DNA of 64,000 bases from Contendibacter sp031732755 (lineage in GTDB: Bacteria; Pseudomonadota; Gammaproteobacteria; Competibacterales; Competibacteraceae), in contig JAVMKI010000074.1 of assembly GCA_031732755.1 (NCBI GenBank), positions 1 to 64,000 on the forward strand, written 5' to 3'. Positions 32,704 to 40,579 of this stretch are shown here, piece by piece. A program made the position numbers and the translations under genes. The notes beneath the pieces are model-generated. The model ran no database searches and was not told the DNA's origin. It was given only the letters and a program-made list of their open reading frames with translations. The stretch's first letter is position 1. Each line of letters starts with the position of its first letter.

Positions 32704-33882
32704 CTACCCCCTGCCCGGCTGGCTACGCCCATCCGTAATGGCGCTGGTCAGGTAGTCCGCTTTCTTCGCGAGATCACGGTCGGAATCCGAGTAGCGTTGG
32801 GCAATGGCCTTGAACTCATGCTGAACCTCGATAAAGGCGTCAACCATATCCGGGTCGAAATGGTTGCCCCTTCCTTCGATGATAATTTGCACCGCCTTCT
32901 CGTGAGGCATACCCTCTTTATAGACACGACGGCTGATCAACGCATCGTAAACATCGGCGATGGCCATCAAGCGCGCCGAAATTGGAATGACATCTCCAGA
33001 GATTCCTTCTGGATAACCAGTGCCATCCCACTTTTCCTGATGGCTATAAGCGATTTCCTTGGCCAAGGTGAGAAATTCGACATTGATGCCGAGGGCCTTT
33101 TCCGCATGTTCAATCGCGTCACGCCCCAACACCGTGTGATTTTTCATGATCTCAAATTCATGGGGTTCAAAACGACCGGGCTTAAGGAGAATGCGGTCCG
33201 GGATGCCCACTTTGCCAATATCGTGCAGTGGCGCTGACTTGAAAAGCATCTCGATATTGTACGGCGTCAGGAAATGGCTGAAACGGGGATGGTTCCGCAA
33301 ATGGGTAGCCAGTATCCGAACATAATACTGGGTCCGGATAATATGATTCCCAGTATCCGAATCTCGCGTTTCGGCCAAGGAGGCCATGACCATGATGGTG
33401 ACATCCTGAATCGCCATGATTTCCTTGGTGCGCTTGGTCACCTCATTTTCCAGGAATTCATTCCGGTCACGCAGAAAATCCGCCGCCTCCTTGTTTTGTA
33501 GCTGAGTCTTCACTCTAGCCAAGACGATTGGTGGATTGATCGGTTTGATGATATAGTCATCCGCGCCCATATCCAGGCCTCTTTTTTCATCCTCGGTCCC
33601 GGTCATGGCGGTAAGGAAAATAATTGGAATGTGGCGTATTCTCGGATCAGATTTCAATAGCTTGCAAACATCATAACCCGATAATCCTGGCATCATGATA
33701 TCGAGCAGAATCAAATCCGGTGGATTGTCACCATAAGCGATTTTAAGGGCTTTTTCACCATTGTTGGCCACTTTGACCTTGTAATAATCCTTAAGCACAT
33801 CGGCCATGAGAGTCAGATTTTCCAAGGTGTCATCCACGACCAGAATGGTTCGCTTTTCGAGGAACTCGTGTTGATTCGTCAT
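32704..33882 (-). CDS. HD-GYP response regulator (cyclic-di-GMP phosphodiesterase)
   Basis: A 392-residue protein. The receiver domain (about 10-128) has ILVVDD, phospho-acceptor Asp in LILLDIMMPGLSGYD, and DDYIIKPINPP. A short coiled linker precedes an HD-GYP domain with APLHDIGKVGIPDRILLKPG and HQEKWDGTGYPEGISG, where both the HD metal pair and the GYP motif are intact. Such RpfG-like proteins degrade cyclic-di-GMP when phosphorylated. The partner kinase is not adjacent. Codon use is slightly more AT-rich than in neighbours. It may form a transcript with the downstream small frame and the transporter. Confidence 0.92.
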   Translation of the reverse strand: MTNQHEFLEKRTILVVDDTLENLTLMADVLKDYYKVKVANNGEKALKIAYGDNPPDLILLDIMMPGLSGYDVCKLLKSDPRIRHIPIIFLTAMTGTEDEKRGLDMGADDYIIKPINPPIVLARVKTQLQNKEAADFLRDRNEFLENEVTKRTKEIMAIQDVTIMVMASLAETRDSDTGNHIIRTQYYVRILATHLRNHPRFSHFLTPYNIEMLFKSAPLHDIGKVGIPDRILLKPGRFEPHEFEIMKNHTVLGRDAIEHAEKALGINVEFLTLAKEIAYSHQEKWDGTGYPEGISGDVIPISARLMAIADVYDALISRRVYKEGMPHEKAVQIIIEGRGNHFDPDMVDAFIEVQHEFKAIAQRYSDSDRDLAKKADYLTSAITDGRSQPGRG

Positions 33883-34589
33883 TTAATAGATTCTCCTTCA
33901 GAAAGCGGTTGTAAAAATTGATAGTCACAGAGAAACTTTTGTTCGCTAAACGAAGCGAATCGGCTGAAAAAACGGAATAGGCATGGTGTTTAGTGTAGTC
34001 GATTTGACCACTGTAGGCAGCATCCGCTCGCACTCTAAAACAGGTTTCAAACGAACAACCATGCGCTCCCCCACGCGGGGGACCACGCAAACTATCCAGA
34101 TTGATACTCCACGCTGGCTTGCCCTATCATGGGGCAATTCGTCGAGTTGCACCATCAGGCGGACAACGTCATGGACAAAGCCTTGCTGCACTGCGACACA
34201 ACCGATCACAGGGCACGATACGCTGGGGTCACAAGATCGACCTGGATTGAATATCCCTCAGCGGCATCGGAAGATTGAGAGTATAGCCTTCATCCAACTT
34301 CCAGGTTGACAAGATATAACTGGAATTTGGTCAGCGGCCTGACACTGTTCTTCATGCAATTGACACCAACCGGTCGCACAACCGTCTGACCCGATGATTG
34401 TTGAGACCATCACTCCCTTGATTTCAGTGCCACCGATAACAAGGTTCTCCCGAACTCATCACCATCGAGCGCTCGTCGATGGTCGCCATAGGGTTAGTGG
34501 GAAAATGCAGGCCGACTTATAGTTGACAACTATGGGTCATTTATTGACAATTCACTTTAGCCTGTCTCCGTTGCCGCCACGGATCAGTC
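33883..34589. other. 700-bp intergenic region with no supported gene
   Basis: Between the divergent HD-GYP and AraC genes there are only short overlapping frames without family character on either strand. One 16-bp hairpin (CCCCC/GGGGG, 34067-34082) and, near the AraC gene, a TTGACAA direct repeat are the visible structures. The middle may be a decayed gene or insertion sequence, but no transposase motif is recognisable. Confidence 0.5.
34523..34550 (+). promoter_or_regulatory. TTGACAA direct repeats 21 bp apart, candidate AraC-type operator
   Basis: TTGACAA occurs at 34523-34529 and again at 34544-34550, in the same orientation and 21 bp start to start, i.e. two helix turns, as in direct half-sites of AraC-family regulators. 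The pair ends 39 bp before the start codon of an AraC-family gene. Each copy also resembles a -35 box, so promoter function is an alternative. Confidence 0.4.
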
Positions 34590-35642
34590 ATGAGTGTTCG
34601 AAAGGTGCGATTGCCGATTGACCACATCCACCAAATTGCTGAGCGAATCAGCAAGATGGGAATGGAGCGGCAGGTTTGGCTCGAAAAAAGTCCATTGTGG
34701 GATCAACCATGGGCCAATGCCTCGCGGGCGCTAACGTTTGCTGCTTTCCGTCGATTGATCCTCGATGCGCTCGCCACGACGCGGGAACCAGCGCTGGGGT
34801 TATTGGTGGGTGAACGCTTATTGCCCAACATGCATGGCCTGCTGGGCCAGGTCGCCATGAACAGCAGCACCATTCGCCAGGCTATGGAGTTGGTCGAACG
34901 CTCTATCCGCTTGCGCACATCGCTGATTTCCATCCGCCATGAGATGGACGGCTCTCGATTTCGCATTGTCTTCGACGAGCCATGCCCCCTGGACGATATT
35001 CGCCGGCCCGTGCTTGAAGCCGTGGTACTGACAGTAAAGGGCGTGTTCGATTACATCACCATGGGCGCGCGTGCTATCGATCAGATCGCTTTCGCCCTTA
35101 CCGCGCCGGACTACACCGCGCTGGCCGAAGATATATGCAAATGTAAAGTGTGGTACGGTGCGTCATGGACGGGATTCGCCATGCCGGCCCAAATGGTCGA
35201 TCTGCCCTTGAAGATGAGCGATCCAGTCATCTTGCGCGAAGCCTCGGCGATTCATCGACGTGTGCTCGAAAAAACCGATCAGAGTAAAAGCCTGGCCATG
35301 CGCGTAAGGCGGATCATGCTGGAGAAAGGCCATCAAATTCCCTCACTGACGGTAATGGCGCGTCTTTTTCATCTGACGCCCCGCACATTGCATCGCCGCT
35401 TGCTTGAAGAAGGCGCGTCATACAAAACCATTGCGGAGGGAGTGCGTCACTGTTTGGCCGTGGAATATCTCAAGACGAGTTCTCTGAGTATCCAGGAAAT
35501 CGCTTATTTACTCGGCTATACCGATCTGGCCAATTTCCGGCGAGCCTTTAAACGGTGGGAGAAAATAGCTCCCTCGGAATATCGCGGCCTCGCGGAACGC
35601 GATCCGAAACTCTATCCTACTTCATTTACCTACTCTCCATGA
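34590..35642 (+). CDS. AraC-family transcriptional regulator
   Basis: A 350-residue regulator of the OruR/ArgR-like branch. The N-terminal ligand/effector domain (about 10-200) has GLLVGERLLPNMHGLLGQ. A C-terminal double helix-turn-helix (about 235-335) has PSLTVMARLFHLTPRTLHRR, SIQEIAYLLGYTDLANFRRA and FKRWEKIAPSEYR, the classic AraC second-helix signature. The stop overlaps the ATG of the multihaem cytochrome gene by four bases, so the regulator and cytochrome are probably co-translated. Repeats upstream at 34523-34550 may be its own operator. The inducing molecule is unknown. Confidence 0.9.
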   Translation: MSVRKVRLPIDHIHQIAERISKMGMERQVWLEKSPLWDQPWANASRALTFAAFRRLILDALATTREPALGLLVGERLLPNMHGLLGQVAMNSSTIRQAMELVERSIRLRTSLISIRHEMDGSRFRIVFDEPCPLDDIRRPVLEAVVLTVKGVFDYITMGARAIDQIAFALTAPDYTALAEDICKCKVWYGASWTGFAMPAQMVDLPLKMSDPVILREASAIHRRVLEKTDQSKSLAMRVRRIMLEKGHQIPSLTVMARLFHLTPRTLHRRLLEEGASYKTIAEGVRHCLAVEYLKTSSLSIQEIAYLLGYTDLANFRRAFKRWEKIAPSEYRGLAERDPKLYPTSFTYSP

Positions 35643-38083
35643 CTGATTGCACTCGACGGTTTTTCAGAGGGGCCGCGTTGGCGTTGTTCTTCATCAGCGG
35701 TTTGATCGTTTTCAATCGTTGGGCCTGGCCGGCGGACGAGCCGATGGAACCCTTGCCCGTGACAACGCCAGTTGGCCATCCACCGGCACCCGCCAACGGC
35801 GGTTACGTCGGCGCGCAAAGCTGCGCGGAATGTCATGCGACTGAATACCAACACTGGCAAGGCTCGCAACATGCCCAGGCGATGCAACCTGCCACCGGGT
35901 CAACCGTACTCGGCGATTTCAACGACGCTTCCTTCACCTATGCCGGCATCACTTCCACCTTTTTCCGGCGCGATGGCAAATTCATGGTGCGCACCGACGG
36001 GCCGGATGGAACGTTGCAAGACTACGAGATCGCCTACACCTTCGGGGTGTATCCCTTGCAACAGTACCTGATCGGTTTTCCCGACGGTCGCTATCAGGCG
36101 CTGGGTCTCGCCTGGGACAGCCGCCCCAAGGAGCAGGGCGGGCAACGCTGGTTCCACCTCTATCCCGATCAGAAGCTGACCTACAAGGATTCGTTACACT
36201 GGACTGGCGCGCAGCAAAATTGGAACTATATGTGCGCCGAATGCCACTCCACGAATCTGCGCAAGAACTACGACCCCAAGCTGAACCGCTTCCATACCAC
36301 CTGGTCCGCAATCAACGTGTCTTGCGAAGCTTGCCATGGCCCAGGCGCCGATCACCTCGCCTGGGCCAGGAAAGAGGGAGACTGGCGGAAGCTGAACCGC
36401 ACGAAAGGGTTGGCTATCGCCCTCGACGAGCGGCGCGGTTCGAACTTTCAGGTGCGCATGCTAGCGATGAAAGGGCTGGAGCTGGCGACCCCCGTTCTGA
36501 ATCCGAAACCCAGCGTGCTCTGGACGGCTCAACAGGCGGCCACGCGCAATGCGCCACTGAACATATCGCCAACCGCCAGCCGCGAGTTGGAGCTGTGCGC
36601 CCGTTGCCATTCCCGGCGCGGGCTAATTTGGGAAGACTACGTGTTCGGCAAACCTCTACTGGACACCCACCGACTGTCGCTGCTGACCCCCGATCTCTAC
36701 TACGCCGATGGCCAGATGAAGGATGAGGTGTTCAATCATGGTTCGTTCCTGCAAAGCAAAATGCAGGCGCGAGGGGTCAGTTGCAGTGACTGCCACGAAC
36801 CACACAGCGGCAAACTGCGCGCGCCGGGCAGCCAGGTCTGCCTGCAATGCCACCTGGCAGCGAAATACGCATCGCCGCAACACCATTTTCACCCGACCGG
36901 TTCGCCGGGCGCGGACTGCGTCGCCTGCCATGCGCCCACCACGACCTACATGGTGGTGGACCCGCGCCACGACCATAGCTTTCGCATTCCTCGCCCGGAT
37001 TTGACGGTGAAGCTGGGCGTCCCCAACGCCTGCACCCGTTGCCACTCGGATCAATCGGCGCAGTGGGCGGCGGAACAGGTCCGGCAGTGGTATGGCCAAC
37101 CCCTGCCAGGCCATCAACAGTTTGCCGAGGCGCTGCACGCCGGTCATACCGAAGCCGCCGGAGCGCGGGAGTTGCTGCGGGCGCTGCTGAGGAATCCCGA
37201 CCAACCGGCGATTGCCCGCGCCAGCGGGGCGGCGCTACTGAGCGAGCGCCTCGATCTGGCCGGATTCGAAGCTCTCCGCCCGTTGCTGACCGATCCCGAT
37301 CCGCTGTTGCGGAGCACGGCGGCGCGAGCGCTGGAGGCTTTGCCGCCGGAGTTGAAGGTCCAGCATCTGTTGCCGCTACTCGACGATCCCGTGCGGCTGG
37401 TGCGGATCGAAGCGGCGCGAACGCTGGCCGCCGTGCCGAAGGAATCGCTGACTGAAACTCAACGTCAGGCGATCCAGCGGGGCGTGGCCGAATACATCGC
37501 GTCCGAGCAAACCAACGCCGACCGCCCAGAATCGTATTTGAACATCGGGCTTATCCAGAGCGACCAGGGTCAACTCGAAAAAGCGGAGGCGGCGTATCGC
37601 ACGGCCCTGGACCTGCAACCCAACTTTACGCAAGCGGCGGTCAATCTGGCTGATCTGTACCGACTGCAAGAACGGGACGCGGATGGTGAAAAAACCTTGC
37701 GCCAAGCGTTGGAGCTGGATCCGCGGAACGCCACCGCGCAGCATGCGTTAGGGTTATTGCTGGTGCGCCAGAAACGACTGCCCGAAGCCCTGACCGCGCT
37801 GGCGGAAGCCGCCCGGCTGGGCAGCGACAATCCTCGCTATGGTTACGTCTACGCGGTGGCGCTGAACGGGACCGGCCAGCAGCCGAAAGCCATTCAGGAA
37901 CTGGAAGCGGTGCTGGCCAAGCATCCCAATGATCGGGATACCCTCACGGCGCTGGTGGCGTTCCAGCGGGACGCGGGAAACAGAGACGCCGCGCGCGGTT
38001 ACGCTCGGCGCTTGGTGGCGTTGGAACCAGACAATCCCCACTTGCAAACGTTGCTGCGGCAGGTGGACGCGGCGACACCCTGA
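35639..38083 (+). CDS. Octahaem c-type cytochrome with HEAT- and TPR-like repeats
   Basis: An 814-residue exported protein. An N-terminal membrane/signal segment (ALALFFISGLIVF) is followed by eight CxxCH haem sites: CAECH, CAECH, CEACH, CARCH, CSDCH, CLQCH, CVACH and CTRCH, all within about residues 60-480. It belongs to the cytochrome c554/NrfA-like multihaem group. Residues about 510-620 look like HEAT repeats, and about 630-810 are TPR-like (ESYLNIGLIQSDQGQLEKAE, FTQAAVNLADLYRLQERDAD). The haem part should transfer or accept electrons in the periplasm; the repeats suggest a protein partner. No dedicated quinol oxidase gene lies nearby. The start at ATG 35639 overlaps the AraC gene; a longer upstream frame is inside that gene. 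Confidence 0.88.
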   Translation: MTDCTRRFFRGAALALFFISGLIVFNRWAWPADEPMEPLPVTTPVGHPPAPANGGYVGAQSCAECHATEYQHWQGSQHAQAMQPATGSTVLGDFNDASFTYAGITSTFFRRDGKFMVRTDGPDGTLQDYEIAYTFGVYPLQQYLIGFPDGRYQALGLAWDSRPKEQGGQRWFHLYPDQKLTYKDSLHWTGAQQNWNYMCAECHSTNLRKNYDPKLNRFHTTWSAINVSCEACHGPGADHLAWARKEGDWRKLNRTKGLAIALDERRGSNFQVRMLAMKGLELATPVLNPKPSVLWTAQQAATRNAPLNISPTASRELELCARCHSRRGLIWEDYVFGKPLLDTHRLSLLTPDLYYADGQMKDEVFNHGSFLQSKMQARGVSCSDCHEPHSGKLRAPGSQVCLQCHLAAKYASPQHHFHPTGSPGADCVACHAPTTTYMVVDPRHDHSFRIPRPDLTVKLGVPNACTRCHSDQSAQWAAEQVRQWYGQPLPGHQQFAEALHAGHTEAAGARELLRALLRNPDQPAIARASGAALLSERLDLAGFEALRPLLTDPDPLLRSTAARALEALPPELKVQHLLPLLDDPVRLVRIEAARTLAAVPKESLTETQRQAIQRGVAEYIASEQTNADRPESYLNIGLIQSDQGQLEKAEAAYRTALDLQPNFTQAAVNLADLYRLQERDADGEKTLRQALELDPRNATAQHALGLLLVRQKRLPEALTALAEAARLGSDNPRYGYVYAVALNGTGQQPKAIQELEAVLAKHPNDRDTLTALVAFQRDAGNRDAARGYARRLVALEPDNPHLQTLLRQVDAATP

Positions 38084-38245
38084 AAGTTGGCGATTAAATG
38101 GATTGAATCGAGCCATACTTGATCCATTGCAACCTGGCTCTGGTCCTCCTTTCAGGGCGACGCTGGCTCCAGGTTGTATCTCCCGACCGTTCAGTAATCA
38201 ACCGGTCAAACTACTCGTTGTTAACATCACATGAGGAATGCGCTG

Positions 38246-38698
38246 ATGACGCAGAGCTTTCGTAAAATAACCGGCGGTATCCTGCTGGCCACGTCGTTGC
38301 TGGTGGGCGGTCTGGCGGTGGCGGCGGACAAAGACAAGCCGGTCGGCAAGGTCACCATTGCCGAGAAACAGTTTGGGTTGATTTTGGGCGGCAGCGAGGG
38401 CGGTGGCAAGCTGACCTTCAAAGGCAAACAGTATCCGTTCACCCTCAAGGGGTTGAGCGCTGGCCTCAATGTTGGCGTCTCGAAGATGAGCGCCGTCGGC
38501 GAAGTCTACGCCATGAAGAAGGTCTCCGATTTCCCCGGTACCTATACCAAGCTAGAGGCGAGCGTGGCCATGGGCGGCGGTGTAGGTGGCCTGCGTCTGC
38601 AAAATGAGAATGGGGTGATCATGAACCTTCGCTCGCGGACCAAGGGTTTGGATCTCAATCTCGGCAACGTGACCGGCCTCACGATCATGATGAAATAA
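38246..38698 (+). CDS. Exported protein of unknown function
   Basis: A 150-residue product with a signal peptide (FRKITGGILLATSLLVGGLA, cleavage near AVAA) and a glycine-rich beta-type body (FGLILGGSEGGGKLTFKGKQ, LEASVAMGGGVGGLRLQ) that resembles DUF1134/EipA-like secreted proteins in style, without a confident match. ATG 38246 has AGGAA nine bases upstream; ATG 38231 is in frame but lacks a ribosome site. It stands alone and is followed by a terminator. Confidence 0.65.
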   Translation: MTQSFRKITGGILLATSLLVGGLAVAADKDKPVGKVTIAEKQFGLILGGSEGGGKLTFKGKQYPFTLKGLSAGLNVGVSKMSAVGEVYAMKKVSDFPGTYTKLEASVAMGGGVGGLRLQNENGVIMNLRSRTKGLDLNLGNVTGLTIMMK

Positions 38699-38751
38699 AA
38701 TGAAATACTAGGGTGTCTTAATAACCTTCAGGTTTCCAATGCTCGTACCTG

Positions 38752-38784
38752 GCCCCTCTCTTCCTCAATGGAGAGGGGCTTTTT
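38752..38784 (+). terminator. Rho-independent terminator
   Basis: GCCCCTCTC (38752-38760) pairs with GAGAGGGGC (38771-38779) around a ten-base loop, followed by TTTTT (38780-38784). It ends the transcript of the secreted-protein gene just before the convergent HlyD-type gene. Confidence 0.88.
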
Positions 38785-38843
38785 ACGCCAGCCGCTGAAT
38801 TCCGTTGGGAGCCAAAAGCCATCACGGTTCCCATACCCCCCGC

Positions 38844-39884
38844 TTACTGCGGGTGCGAGTGTTCTTGCTCGCGATGGTCCACGCGCGCGGGCCGGCCCTC
38901 GGCTAACCTGGCCGTGGGGCCGATGACCAGGGCGTCATCATCGCCAAGACCCGAGATGATTTCTACTTTCGCCTCGCCGCTAAAACCGGTTTGCACCGGT
39001 TGGCGATGTAGATGTCCGGCGCGCACGATCCAGACATGGCCCTCGCGCACGGCGGTTGTCGGCACCAGCAGCGCGTTCGGGCGCTCGGCCACCACAATAT
39101 TGATCTCGGCGGTCATCCCGATGCGCAACGGAATTTCGCCCTCGAAATCGATCCACACCCGATAGCCTCGGGTCACAGGGTTGCCCTTGGGGGTGATCTC
39201 GGCGACTCGACCATCGAGCACTCGATCCGGCAACGCGGGCGCGCGAATCAACACATGCTGGCCAGACCGCACCAGCAGGATGTCTTCCTCGTCCACCTCG
39301 GCCTCGATGCGCAGCGGCGCACGGCGGGCGAAGTAAAAAATCGGCTGGTTGGCGGGAATCACCTGGCCGATTTCGCCGTCGCGTTGCAGGATTTGGCCGT
39401 CGGCCGGGGCAGTCAGAGTCATGAAGCCACGCAACGCCTGGGCGCGCGCCGCCGCCGCGTCCGCCGCCCGCGCTTCGGACCGCGCCCGATCCCGCTCCAG
39501 CACCGTCCCCAGACCCCGGTCAAGCAGGATTTGGGCGCGGTCGAGTTGCGTCTTGGCGAACCGCGCCCGCGCTTCGAGTTCGTCCACCGACTGTTTCAAA
39601 TCGGTATCCTCCAGCCGGGCCAGCGTTTGCCCGGCGCGGACCTGGGCGCCTTCATCGACATTGAGTTCCATCAGCCGGCCCGCGCCGCGCGGGGCGATGG
39701 GCAGCATCACGGTCGGTTCCACCGTGCCGGCGGCGTAAACCGCCCGCACCGCCGGGCCTCGGTTGGGCCGCGTGGTTTCGACCGCCACCGGGCCGAACCA
39801 GCGCCAACCCGCCCAACCGCCACCTCCCAGCAGACTCAGCGCGATCAGCGCCCAGACGATTCCTTGCCGCGCGCTGGGCCTCAT
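38844..39884 (-). CDS. HlyD/MacA-type periplasmic adaptor protein
   Basis: A 346-residue membrane-fusion protein. It has an N-terminal anchor helix (WALIALSLLGGGGWAGW), a split lipoyl domain (GRLMELNVDEGAQVRAGQTL and APADGQILQRDGEIGQVIPA), a helical hairpin (about 95-140) and beta-barrel parts with GNPVTRGYRVWIDFEGEIPL. It ends in a histidine-containing tail (DHREQEHSHPQ). Such adaptors link an inner-membrane pump to an outer-membrane channel. No ABC or RND pump of its own follows; the CusA pump lies upstream with its own CusB. The ATG overlaps the cytochrome b561 stop by four bases. Confidence 0.85.
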   Translation of the reverse strand: MRPSARQGIVWALIALSLLGGGGWAGWRWFGPVAVETTRPNRGPAVRAVYAAGTVEPTVMLPIAPRGAGRLMELNVDEGAQVRAGQTLARLEDTDLKQSVDELEARARFAKTQLDRAQILLDRGLGTVLERDRARSEARAADAAAARAQALRGFMTLTAPADGQILQRDGEIGQVIPANQPIFYFARRAPLRIEAEVDEEDILLVRSGQHVLIRAPALPDRVLDGRVAEITPKGNPVTRGYRVWIDFEGEIPLRIGMTAEINIVVAERPNALLVPTTAVREGHVWIVRAGHLHRQPVQTGFSGEAKVEIISGLGDDDALVIGPTARLAEGRPARVDHREQEHSHPQ

Positions 39885-40447
39885 CGCCGGACGAAGGGCA
39901 ACATCCGGTCGAGGAACCGGTCTCGGTCAAAAAGCTGATGCTTGAGGCCCAGGCCGACATGCCAGGCCACAACCACGACCACGACATAGGAGGTCACGAT
40001 GTGGACAACGCGCGCGAGGGCGGCTAGCCATTCCTGCTTGCCGATGGGATTGGGCAAATCCTGCCAACCGAACCACTTGATGCCATAGTCACCCGCCATG
40101 ACGAACAGATACCCGCTCACCGGCATCAGGATCATGCATCCGTACAGCAGCGTCTCGTTCCAGTGAGAGATCGCGCGTTCGGGCGGGGTAAGGGTTGGCG
40201 CCCAGTCCGGCAATGGCGTCAGCTTGCGCCAGGCCAGGCGCAGCAATGCCAGCGCCAGCAACACCAGCCCGATGGATTTATGCCAGTTGTAATAACTACC
40301 TTGCGTCAGCCCGAACAGGGTCTTGCCCGATCCGATCCGGGTCATCAGGTTAGCGCCCAGATACTGATACACGAACAGCAGGAAGACCGCCCAGTGCAGG
40401 AAGCGGGTCATCGCGCCGTAGTGGGTGGGGGAGTTGAGCAGTGGCAT
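39881..40447 (-). CDS. Cytochrome b561 family membrane protein
   Basis: A 188-residue protein with four membrane helices. Histidines placed for two haems b occur in FLHWAVFLLF (helix 1), NWHKSIGLVLLALALLRLAW (helix 2), ISHWNETLLYGCMILMPVSG (helix 3) and RVVHIVTSYVVVVVVAWHVG (helix 4). Members move electrons from quinol or act in superoxide-to-quinone transfer (CybB type). I start at ATG 40447; the frame extends to 40480 without similarity. It lies between cusA (132-bp gap) and the HlyD adaptor (overlap), which is an unusual place. Confidence 0.88.
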   Translation of the reverse strand: MPLLNSPTHYGAMTRFLHWAVFLLFVYQYLGANLMTRIGSGKTLFGLTQGSYYNWHKSIGLVLLALALLRLAWRKLTPLPDWAPTLTPPERAISHWNETLLYGCMILMPVSGYLFVMAGDYGIKWFGWQDLPNPIGKQEWLAALARVVHIVTSYVVVVVVAWHVGLGLKHQLFDRDRFLDRMLPFVRR

Positions 40448-40579
40448 GGTGGATTCCCCTGGGATCGCGTTTGAAGACATCGCCGGATCGCGGCCGGATG
40501 GTCTGGCGTCGAAAGGCGCTAGCCAGTTCCGGGGACAGTGTACTCCTCCCGAAACCTGATGCCGTATCGGTAGCCTGCA

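Noticed and set aside
34067..34082. Hairpin CCCCC/GGGGG similar to the core of a type I-E CRISPR repeat
   Set aside because: Only one copy is present and nothing similar recurs at about 61-bp spacing; no cas genes are in the window.
33946..34309. Short overlapping frames on both strands in the HD-GYP/AraC gap
   Set aside because: Unusual composition, no ribosome sites and no recognisable domain; treated as non-coding.
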